A stretch of DNA of 5,202 nucleotides from Ramlibacter sp. (GTDB taxonomy: Bacteria; Pseudomonadota; Gammaproteobacteria; Burkholderiales; Burkholderiaceae). Position numbers and translations under genes: made by a program. This document shows positions 1-4,626 of this stretch, one piece after another; the stretch's first letter is position 1, and each line of letters begins with the position of its first letter. The stretch is from the NCBI GenBank assembly GCA_014376915.1, contig JACMQP010000329.1:1-5202 (forward strand), in the 5' to 3' direction. Below the pieces are notes generated by a model. That model worked only from the letters and a program-made list of their open reading frames with translations, did not search any database and was not told where the DNA came from.

Positions 1-854
1 ACGCCGAACAGGAAGAACGACGTTGCCGCCAGTACTCCGGTCGGCAGGAACAGGGTCGCCACCATCGTCGCGGCCGCCAGCACCGAGACCACCGGCCCGA
101 GCTGGATGGCACGCCCGAACCGCATGGCGCCGACCATTTGCGCGCTCAGGCCCAGCACCCGGACTGCGTAGGGAACGTAGGCCGCCTGCAGCACGAACCA
201 CGAGATGTTCCAGACCACCCCGGTCATCAGCATCGGTTGCAGGAACGGCTGTCGCCAGACGAACTGGGCGCCGTCCTTGATCTCCAGCACGGGGTGGCAC
301 GGGGGCGCGGCCGGACGTTCCGGTTCGTGCAGCCGCCACAGCAGGGCGACAGCCGCGAGCGAGAGCACTGCCGCGAGAACGAAAGCGGAAGGCGCGCCGG
401 CGAAGGCGGCGCTGCGCGCCAGCTCGAGACGGCCATTGGCGCGGCCCGGCAGCTCGCGCGGCACCAATGCAGGGACCAGCGCCGGCGCCGCCACGCTGAA
501 GCCCACCGTGCCGACGGCGCCGATGAATCCCAGCACCGCAAGCCAGGTGATCGACAAACCTCCAGCCAGGACCATGCCCAGCAGCCCCAGCAGCGAGAGC
601 GCCCGCAACACCTCGGCCGCCACCATCAGGCGGCGCCGCGAGACCCGGTCGGCCAGCAGCCCCAACGGAATCGACAGCAGCAGGAACGGCAGCGTCTGCA
701 CCGCCGCCAGCGTGCCGATCTCGCCCGGGCCCGCGCCGAGCGCGAGCACGGCCACCAGCGGCACGGCCGCCAGACTCAGTTGCTCGGCCGACTGGGCGGC
801 GAGGTTGGAGCCGGCAAGGGCGGTGAAGGAGCGAGGCAATGGGGTGCTGGGCAT
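1..854 (-). CDS. MFS transporter, N-terminal part (runs off left edge), with apparent internal helix losses
   Basis: A continuous open frame of 284 codons runs leftward from an ATG at 854-852 (MPSTPLPRSFTALAGSNLAA) and is still open at base 1. It is rich in Leu/Ala/Val/Gly hydrophobic stretches (about residues 11-40, 46-66, 77-98, 100-128, 156-174, 205-232, 249-275). It carries the MFS loop-2/3 signature GLLADRVSRRR at residues 65-75. NGRLELARS (140-148) is typical of the MFS_3/enterobactin-exporter-like group of inner-membrane drug/proton antiporters. Substrate cannot be told from sequence. Two places look shortened: residues ~151-156 (FAGAPS), where the family has a Gly-Pro containing helix 5, and residues ~238-247 (AQMVGAMRFG), where helix 8 and its loop are expected. 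Both keep the frame. No strong ribosome binding site is visible (only GGCGAGA upstream). It is divergent from the NTF2-like remnant. The transporter family call is firm; the deletions rest on remembered family sequence, not on an alignment. Confidence 0.85.
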   Translation of the reverse strand, partial: MPSTPLPRSFTALAGSNLAAQSAEQLSLAAVPLVAVLALGAGPGEIGTLAAVQTLPFLLLSIPLGLLADRVSRRRLMVAAEVLRALSLLGLLGMVLAGGLSITWLAVLGFIGAVGTVGFSVAAPALVPALVPRELPGRANGRLELARSAAFAGAPSAFVLAAVLSLAAVALLWRLHEPERPAAPPCHPVLEIKDGAQFVWRQPFLQPMLMTGVVWNISWFVLQAAYVPYAVRVLGLSAQMVGAMRFGRAIQLGPVVSVLAAATMVATLFLPTGVLAATSFFLFG

Positions 855-927
855 CTGGATCAGTCTCGCCGAAAACGGGGATGGCGCTGGCCGTTTGCGG
901 ACACGCGATTGCGGAGCACCATACGAA
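855..927. promoter_or_regulatory. Divergent spacer between the MFS gene and the NTF2-like remnant
   Basis: The 73-base gap between two divergent start codons must hold any local promoters for both genes. TTGCGG at 895-900 could be a weak -35 for the rightward gene, but no convincing -10 follows. No clear dyad was seen. GGAG at 913-916, 11 bases before the ATG at 928, is an acceptable ribosome binding site for the rightward gene. Confidence 0.3.
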
Positions 928-1143
928 ATGCCGACCGAACAGACGCTCGCCCGTTTCACCGCCCGCGTGGAGCAGAACGCTCACGTCGAGGCGATCCGGG
1001 AGTTCTATGCGCAGAACGCCCCGATCCAGCAGAACAACGAGCCGCCGCATGTCGGTCGCGACGCGCTGGTGGCGCATGAAGCCAGGGCGCTGGCCCGCGC
1101 GCAGACTCCTAGTGGGTGCGTACGGTCACCCGCAGGAACGTAG
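928..1143 (+). pseudogene. Truncated NTF2-like / SnoaL-like protein (5' remnant)
   Basis: The frame opens with MPTEQTLARFTARVEQNA and encodes 71 residues before a TAG at 1141-1143. Residues 1 to about 60 resemble the first helices of NTF2-like/SnoaL-like small proteins: an amphipathic helix followed by AIREFYAQNAPIQQN, then the VGRDALVAHE segment. Such proteins usually have about 110-140 residues forming a cone-shaped alpha+beta fold. Here resemblance ends near ARAQT (about base 1108), exactly where the convergent methyltransferase begins, at its stop codon (1109-1111). The last ~12 codons are antisense to the methyltransferase C-terminus and are probably meaningless. The beta-sheet half of the fold is missing, so a working domain is unlikely. 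A GGAG ribosome binding site 11 bases upstream suggests it was once expressed. The remnant status is inferred from length and the abrupt junction; the family call comes from N-terminal pattern only. Confidence 0.7.
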
Positions 1144-1939
1144 CCGCGACCGAGGTCTTTTCCGCAGTGGCGCTCTTGTTCTGGCTGGCGAAGAGGTCTT
1201 CGAGTTGCTGGCGCAGCTGGTCGCCCTTGCCGCTCCTTTCCGCCGCCTCGTACGCGTTCATAGTCGGGCCGTAGTACCGCAAAAACTCATCGACAAACGC
1301 GGACGGCGAGCCGGCAAAGTGGAAGGTGAACGTGTCCTTTTCGCAGGTGATGTCTTCCTTGGGCACACCTGCAGCGCCGAAGCGTTCCAGCACGTGGCTC
1401 TCGACGCCCCAGGTCATGGGGCTGACGAATCCCTCCGGCGGCGGCGGCGAGTAGAAGGAGCCGATCTTCAGGATCTGCGCGACGAGTGTCGGATCGTTCG
1501 GGATCCAGTTGCCCATCACGATCAGCCCGCCGGGCTTGGTCACGCGCACCATCTCTTTGGCGACGTCGAAGGGCCTCGGGGCGAACATTGCGCCAAAGAT
1601 GCTCACGACACGATCGAACGTCTGGTTCTCGAGGCCGGTCAGGTTCGACGCATCGCCTTCCTCGAACTTGCAGTTTTGCAGGCCCGCTGCTGCCGCGCGC
1701 TTGTTGCCTGCCTCGACGAGGTTGCGCGCGATGTCGACGCCCAGCACATCCGCGCCGAGCTTGGCGGCGGGTATGGCCGTGGTCCCGTCGCCGCAACCGA
1801 GGTCCAGCACCTTGAGTCCTCCAGTGATTCCGATCGCCTTCGCCAGGGCTTCGCCGCTATCACGCATAGCAGCAGCGATACGGGTGAAATCGCCCTTTTC
1901 CCAGAGCGCCTTGTTCGGGTTGGGTGTTTGCATTGTCAT
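1109..1939 (-). CDS. Class I SAM-dependent methyltransferase
   Basis: This encodes a 276-residue soluble cytoplasmic protein. Motif I, the SAM-binding glycine loop, is VLDLGCGDG at residues 44-52. The acidic residue binding the ribose is D69 in VLGVDIA (65-71). EEGDA (93-97) fits the adenine-contacting region, FDRVVSIFGAMFAP (108-121) fits motif II/post-II, and VRVTKPGGLIVMGNW (131-145) is the motif III strand. The fold is UbiE/Methyltransf_11-like. It would transfer a methyl group from SAM to a small molecule, but the substrate is not deducible. I chose the ATG at 1939-1937 because AAGGA lies 7 bases upstream (plus-strand 1947-1951); a GTG at 1975 would add 12 residues but lacks such a site. 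The C-terminus (TFLRVTVRTH) looks native. It lies 61 bases downstream of the leftward osmC-like gene on the same strand, so cotranscription is likely. Its stop abuts the point where the NTF2-like gene is cut. Confidence 0.93.
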   Translation of the reverse strand: MTMQTPNPNKALWEKGDFTRIAAAMRDSGEALAKAIGITGGLKVLDLGCGDGTTAIPAAKLGADVLGVDIARNLVEAGNKRAAAAGLQNCKFEEGDASNLTGLENQTFDRVVSIFGAMFAPRPFDVAKEMVRVTKPGGLIVMGNWIPNDPTLVAQILKIGSFYSPPPPEGFVSPMTWGVESHVLERFGAAGVPKEDITCEKDTFTFHFAGSPSAFVDEFLRYYGPTMNAYEAAERSGKGDQLRQQLEDLFASQNKSATAEKTSVAATFLRVTVRTH

Positions 1940-1946
1940 TGCCGGG

Positions 1947-1951
1947 TCCTT
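1947..1951 (-). promoter_or_regulatory. Ribosome binding site of the methyltransferase
   Basis: On the minus strand this reads AAGGA and is followed by 7 bases (CCCGGCA) before the ATG at 1939. It is the best Shine-Dalgarno match in the window and decides the start over the upstream GTG at 1975 and the internal ATG at 1933. Confidence 0.75.
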
Positions 1952-2000
1952 GAATGAGGGGTTGAGAGGAAGCACCTCTGTGGGTGCGGCTGAAATCAGA

Positions 2001-2567
2001 TCATGGGGCGGGTCGGTTCGCTGAAGGAAGGTCGAGTTCCAGCGTGACCGGCACGCCTGCGCGCAGTGTCTGCAACACGACGCAGGCGCGCTCAGCGGCG
2101 CGGATCATCTGACGCAGGCGCAGGGCAGGTGTGTCCGGCGCGGGACGCAGGCGCACGCTGACTTGAATCGACTGAAACTTGACCGGAATCAGGCTGTTCA
2201 TGCCGAGCGTTCCGCGCACATCAACCGTCGCGCGGACGTCGACCCGGAGCTCGAGCAGGCGCACGCCGAGCACGTTGGCGACCATTCGCACGCTCGACTC
2301 CTGGCAGCTCGCAAGCGCGGCGCAGAGCAGGTCGCCGGGCACCGGGGCGGCGTGCGTGCCCCCGATCGCCTGGTGCACGCCGTATTCGACGCTTGATATC
2401 GCGTGGCTGCCGAAGTGCACCCGGCCCGACATCGGATTGGTGCTGTCGCCTCCCTCGGTCCACGCGACGTCGACAACGGCGGCCCGGACGGGGTCTCGCG
2501 CGTAGGCGCAACGCAACGGCGCCTGCAGGGCGCGCACGTCGTAGTGTGGATCGGGGGGGTTACTCAT
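2001..2567 (-). CDS. OsmC-family peroxiredoxin-like protein (two-cysteine type)
   Basis: This encodes a 188-residue protein of the OsmC/Ohr fold. Members reduce organic hydroperoxides in the cytoplasm with a pair of cysteines and act as tightly packed dimers. The first (peroxidatic) Cys is C88 in LCAALASCQES (81-91), at the start of the long central helix. The second (resolving) Cys is C162 in AERACVVLQTLRAGVPV (158-174), in the usual place. VPGDLLCAALASC matches the family core G-L-L-A-A-C pattern. Length is slightly above the ~140 residues of Ohr because of an N-terminal extension (residues 1-45). I chose the ATG at 2567; the frame continues to a GTG at 2639, but those 24 residues look like untranslated leader and overlap the promoter region. 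No strong ribosome binding site is visible. The C-terminal coding end lies 61 bases before the methyltransferase ATG, suggesting a two-gene operon. Exact subfamily and substrate are unknown. Confidence 0.9.
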   Translation of the reverse strand: MSNPPDPHYDVRALQAPLRCAYARDPVRAAVVDVAWTEGGDSTNPMSGRVHFGSHAISSVEYGVHQAIGGTHAAPVPGDLLCAALASCQESSVRMVANVLGVRLLELRVDVRATVDVRGTLGMNSLIPVKFQSIQVSVRLRPAPDTPALRLRQMIRAAERACVVLQTLRAGVPVTLELDLPSANRPAP

Positions 2568-2596
2568 GAGAGCAGTGTGGCCGCCAAGAGTCGAAC

Positions 2597-2613
2597 TGTC
2601 CTTATCCAGGACA
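2597..2613. repeat. Inverted repeat TGTCC-N7-GGACA
   Basis: TGTCC (2597-2601) and GGACA (2609-2613) form a 5-base perfect dyad around a 7-base spacer. It overlaps the candidate leftward -10 element (2601-2606) and would lie where a repressor could block that promoter. The arms are short, so chance is a real alternative. Confidence 0.35.
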
Positions 2614-2629
2614 CCGGGACTCTTGTCCG
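2601..2629 (-). promoter_or_regulatory. Candidate sigma-70 promoter for the leftward osmC-methyltransferase unit
   Basis: On the minus strand, CGGACA (2629-2624; 4 of 6 match to TTGACA) and GATAAG (2606-2601; 4 of 6 match to TATAAT) are separated by 17 bases. Transcription would start near 2594, about 27 bases before the osmC ATG. The -35 hexamer lies inside the left copy of the direct repeat (2621-2635), so a protein on that repeat would compete with or contact RNA polymerase. Confidence 0.35.
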
Positions 2630-2635
2630 TGGCTC
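2621..2635 (+). repeat. Direct repeat, left copy (TCTTGTCCGTGGCTC)
   Basis: It matches the copy at 2682-2696 at 14 of 15 bases (T/A difference in the middle), in the same orientation, 61 bases apart, which is close to six helical turns. It overlaps the candidate leftward -35. It is likely a regulator half-site or site. Confidence 0.6.
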
Positions 2636-2640
2636 GCACT

Positions 2641-2669
2641 TGGATCGTGGATGCACCATGCCCGATCCA
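2641..2669. repeat. 29-base dyad between the direct repeats
   Basis: TGGATCG (2641-2647) is the exact reverse complement of CGATCCA (2663-2669). Pairing continues inward with 4 further matches, giving 11 of 14 symmetric pairs about base 2655. It sits almost midway between the direct-repeat copies. It could be an operator for a dimeric regulator or a cruciform/hairpin, and no T-run follows it, so it is not a terminator. Confidence 0.55.
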
Positions 2670-2681
2670 CTGCTCCGCATT

Positions 2682-2696
2682 TCTTGTCCGAGGCTC
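2682..2696 (+). repeat. Direct repeat, right copy (TCTTGTCCGAGGCTC)
   Basis: This is the second copy of the 15-base repeat, one mismatch from 2621-2635. It ends 9 bases before the candidate rightward -35 (2706), a position typical for an activator that touches RNA polymerase, consistent with an AraC-type site. Confidence 0.6.
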
Positions 2697-2705
2697 CGGC
2701 GCGAA

Positions 2706-2734
2706 TCGACATCACCGGTCGGAGCGCAGACAAT
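2706..2734 (+). promoter_or_regulatory. Candidate sigma-70 promoter for the rightward osmC-araC unit
   Basis: TCGACA (2706-2711; 5 of 6 match to TTGACA) and GACAAT (2729-2734; 4 of 6 match to TATAAT) are spaced by 17 bases. Transcription would start near 2741, leaving a leader of about 27 bases. The weak -10 and the repeat copy just upstream fit an activator-dependent promoter. Confidence 0.4.
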
Positions 2735-2757
2735 GTCCTTCCGCCCCACAACCACCC

Positions 2758-2761
2758 GGAG
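2758..2761 (+). promoter_or_regulatory. Ribosome binding site of the rightward osmC-like gene
   Basis: GGAG lies 6 bases before the ATG at 2768. It supports that start over an ATG at 2651 in the same frame, whose extra 39 residues would cover the dyad and both promoter elements. Confidence 0.65.
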
Positions 2762-2767
2762 CTCAGC

Positions 2768-3301
2768 ATGACGACCAATTCGCACATTGGCGCCTGCCTT
2801 TCGCGCGCATGCGATGCATTCAAGCGACGCCCTTCCGCCGCGCTTCAGGAGGACTCGCCCGCCGTGGCCGTCTGGGACGGCGCGCTCGGCACAAAACTGT
2901 CGCACGCTGCGATGCCTTCGTTACGCACCGATATGCCGCCCGCCCTGGGCGGGGATGGTGCGGCGCCGTCGCCAGGATGGTATTTTCGTGCGGGCGTCGC
3001 GTCGTGTTTGGTGACCAGCATCGCGATGCAAGCGGCGATGCGCGGCATCGCGTTGAAGCGGGTCGAGGTGGAAGCGCGCAGTGAATCCGATGCGCGAGGC
3101 ATGCTGGGGATTGCGCCGGAGGTGCCGGCCGGCCCCGTGCGCTTCTGGTTGACCGTCACTCTGGAAGCGCACGAGACGCCGCAGAAGGCGTTGCGTGACC
3201 TCGTCGCAGCAGCGCACTCGCATTCGCCAATGTCAGGCGCGTTGCGCAGCCCGATTGACGTCGCGATCGATCTTCGACTCGCCACAGCCGCCGGCGCCTG
3301 A
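2768..3301 (+). CDS. OsmC-like protein lacking the second cysteine
   Basis: This encodes 177 residues. The core resembles OsmC proteins: GWYFRAGVASCLVTSIAMQA (70-89) carries the first Cys (C80) at the start of the central helix. Then come strand segments LKRVEVEARSESDARGMLGI (96-115) and VRFWLTVTLEA (124-134), and a second helix ending AAAHSHSPMSGALRSPIDV (147-165). In the divergent OsmC neighbour the resolving Cys lies six residues before an aligned Leu; here that position is Ser (S153). So this protein cannot run the usual two-cysteine peroxidase cycle unaided. It may be a one-cysteine enzyme, a sensor or binding partner, or belong to a subfamily where Ser is normal. C10 and C15 near the N-terminus are in an unaligned extension. 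The start is fixed by GGAG 6 bases upstream. Its TGA shares one base with the araC ATG (TGATG), so the two are coupled. Confidence 0.87.
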   Translation: MTTNSHIGACLSRACDAFKRRPSAALQEDSPAVAVWDGALGTKLSHAAMPSLRTDMPPALGGDGAAPSPGWYFRAGVASCLVTSIAMQAAMRGIALKRVEVEARSESDARGMLGIAPEVPAGPVRFWLTVTLEAHETPQKALRDLVAAAHSHSPMSGALRSPIDVAIDLRLATAAGA

Positions 3302-4296
3302 TGGACGCCCTTTCCGAGGTGCTTCGCGTTGTTCGCCTGAACAGCGCGGTGTTCTTCAACGCAAGGTTCAGCGCACCGTGGTGCTTTGCCTCTCCCGAGG
3401 CGACCAGCGTGATGCAGACCTTGCATCCCGGGGCGGAACGGCTGGTGATCTTTCACCTCTTGACCGAGGGCGAGTGCCGGGTGGAGGTGGAGGGGGCTCC
3501 ACCCGGCGTACTGCGGGCGGGCCAGATCATCGTGTTTCCGCACGGCGACGCCCACCTCATGGCGTCCGCCCCCGATGTGCCGCCTGCGCCGCTCGCGGAC
3601 CTGCCGTCGCTCCTGCGCCGGGGGCCGCGCGAGGTGCGGTTCGGCGGCGGCGGAGCGGCGACGAAATTCATTTGTGGTTATCTCTCCTGTGACCCGCGTC
3701 TGTGTCGCCCGATCCTCAACGCGCTTCCTCGCGTGCTCACCGTGAGCCTGCGGGGGCATAACGAGCCCGGCTGGCTGGAGAGCTCGATACGGTATGCAGT
3801 GGCCGAAGCCGCCGCCTCGCGCCCAGGGGGCGCAGGCGTGCTCGCAAAACTCTCGGAAGTCCTCTTCATCGAGACGCTGCGCCGTTACATGGAACAACTG
3901 CCCCCGGAGCACACGGGCTGGCTCGCTGGTGTCCGAGACCGGGTTGTCGGCACGGCGTTGGCGTTGATGCACTCGCGCCCTGCGCACCCCTGGACGGTGG
4001 AAACGCTGGCCGGCGAATGCAATATTTCCCGGTCGGTCCTTGCTGAGCGGTTTACGCATTACGTCGGGCAGTCCCCGATGCACTACCTCACCCGTTGGCG
4101 GATGGCCCTCGCCGCCGGCATGTTGCGGACCAGCTCGCTGAGCGTCACGCATGTGGCGCAGGACGTCGGCTACGCGACAGACCCGGCGTTCAGCCGTGCT
4201 TTCCGGCGTGAGTTCGGCATGCCGCCAGCCGCTTGGCGCGGCGGCAACGGGGTTAGAGGACAAGCGAGCGCTCAAAAAACGTTTGCCTCCGGGTGA
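3301..4296 (+). CDS. AraC-family transcriptional regulator with N-terminal cupin domain
   Basis: This encodes 331 residues. Residues ~2-190 match the cupin_6/AraC-binding-like sensor domain: MDALSEVLRVVRLNSAVFF at the start, GECRVEVEG (57-65) and IIVFPHGDAHLM (76-87) forming the cupin strands, then FICGYLSCD (123-131) and an ALPRVLTV segment (141-148). Residues ~227-313 form the double helix-turn-helix DNA-binding domain. The first helix-turn-helix is at about 232-252 (TVETLAGECNISRSVLAERF). After the linker helix (YVGQSPMHYLTRWRM, 254-268), the second is at about 280-302, with the family signature VAQDVGYATDPAFSRAFRREFG (285-306). The start ATG overlaps the TGA of the osmC-like gene and lacks its own Shine-Dalgarno, so translation is probably coupled. 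Regulators of this type often control the adjacent redox or detoxification gene; the direct repeats at 2621 and 2682 are candidate sites. The ligand is unknown. No terminator is evident downstream. Confidence 0.95.
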   Translation: MDALSEVLRVVRLNSAVFFNARFSAPWCFASPEATSVMQTLHPGAERLVIFHLLTEGECRVEVEGAPPGVLRAGQIIVFPHGDAHLMASAPDVPPAPLADLPSLLRRGPREVRFGGGGAATKFICGYLSCDPRLCRPILNALPRVLTVSLRGHNEPGWLESSIRYAVAEAAASRPGGAGVLAKLSEVLFIETLRRYMEQLPPEHTGWLAGVRDRVVGTALALMHSRPAHPWTVETLAGECNISRSVLAERFTHYVGQSPMHYLTRWRMALAAGMLRTSSLSVTHVAQDVGYATDPAFSRAFRREFGMPPAAWRGGNGVRGQASAQKTFASG

Positions 4297-4321
4297 TTCA
4301 GCCATCTTGCGCACTGCTTGA

Positions 4322-4537
4322 GAGCTTTGGGCGGGTGGCAATTCGTCGCTTCGAGCGCGGGTGCGATGGCAACGGTTGCTTCGCCGCCCCGCCCTGCCGC
4401 GCCAAACGCACCTGATGCGACGTGATCTTGCCCACCTCGGCCAGACCGCGGCGCTGGCGCGGTTCATGGTGAACGGGAACTCGATCGCGGAGGCGAGCTT
4501 GCAGGCGAAATACGGGCGCGGGAAAGGCGCCGCGTGA
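4322..4537 (+). pseudogene. Probable 3' coding tail of an unidentified gene
   Basis: A plus-strand frame is open from just after a TGA (4319-4321) to a TGA at 4535-4537. From about 4364 its third positions are mostly G/C and the translation looks like real protein, ending in LARFMVNGNSIAEASLQAKYG then RGKGAA. The first in-frame ATG is at 4415 (40 residues) and a GTG lies at 4361 (58 residues), neither with a good ribosome binding site. It therefore reads as the C-terminus of a larger gene whose 5' part was lost when the araC side was joined on. I do not recognise the family; a glycosyltransferase-like tail is only a guess. It lies on the same strand as the PhyH-like gene, 89 bases upstream, so it may once have been cotranscribed with it. 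A chance open frame in GC-rich DNA is the alternative. Confidence 0.35.
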
Positions 4538-4538
4538 A

Positions 4539-4550
4539 GGGGCGCTCCCC
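4539..4550 (+). terminator. Weak hairpin GGGG-CGCT-CCCC after the coding tail
   Basis: Four G:C pairs with a tetraloop begin one base after the TGA of the coding tail, followed by GCTTTGACTT rather than a clean T-run. It could be a decayed or weak terminator of the lost upstream gene. The stem is short, so this is tentative. Confidence 0.2.
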
Positions 4551-4563
4551 GCTTTGACTTCGG

Positions 4564-4569
4564 TATCAT
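4564..4569 (+). promoter_or_regulatory. Possible -10 element upstream of the phyH-like gene
   Basis: TATCAT matches TATAAT at 5 of 6 bases and sits 57 bases before the ATG at 4627. No good -35 lies 16-18 bases upstream; the TTGACT at 4554-4559 is only 4 bases away and cannot be its partner. The call is weak. Confidence 0.25.
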
Positions 4570-4626
4570 GACCGGCACCACCCGGCGTCCCGGGCCAGAG
4601 ACGACCACCCCACCCGACACAATCAC

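Larger units (their letters stand above)
2568..2767. promoter_or_regulatory. Divergent regulatory region between the two osmC-like genes
   Basis: These 200 bases separate two divergent units (osmC-methyltransferase leftward, osmC-araC rightward). They contain a 15-base direct repeat, a 29-base dyad lying between its copies, a TGTCC/GGACA inverted repeat, four TGTCC words (2597, 2624, 2685, 2734) and plausible promoters in both directions. AraC proteins often bind direct repeats beside the promoters of their neighbours, so the araC product encoded at 3301-4296 is the first candidate binder. No binding is proven. Confidence 0.6.
4297..4626. other. 330-base region without an intact gene, between araC and phyH-like genes
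   Basis: No complete gene is supported here. It holds the plus-strand coding tail described separately (4322-4537), then an ~89-base leader to the next ATG. Long minus-strand open frames across it are antisense shadows rich in Arg/Pro with no family motifs. No rho-independent terminator for araC was found: no GC hairpin with a T-run follows base 4296. Confidence 0.6.

Noticed and set aside
138..1957. Long plus-strand frames across the MFS and methyltransferase genes
   Set aside because: Their translations are Arg/Gln/Ser rich and without domains, and they run opposite convincing minus-strand proteins. Only the segment from 928 in one of these frames looks real.
2573..2635. tRNA-like words on the minus strand (GTTCGACTC near GGCGGCCA)
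   Set aside because: The flanking bases do not form the T-arm stem, and no acceptor or anticodon arm can be paired; resemblance is accidental.
1114..4365. GGGTGCG present near both ends of the central block (1114-1120 and 4359-4365), considered as a target-site duplication
   Set aside because: Seven bases are expected by chance in GC-rich DNA, and the left copy lies inside the methyltransferase coding end rather than at the junction.
4554..4569. TTGACT and TATCAT as a -35/-10 pair
   Set aside because: They are separated by only 4 bases, far short of the 16-18 needed.
2845..4626. 593-codon minus-strand open frame antisense to osmC-2 and araC
   Set aside because: It is Arg/Pro/His rich with no family motif, and lies opposite two well-supported genes; it is a GC-rich shadow frame.
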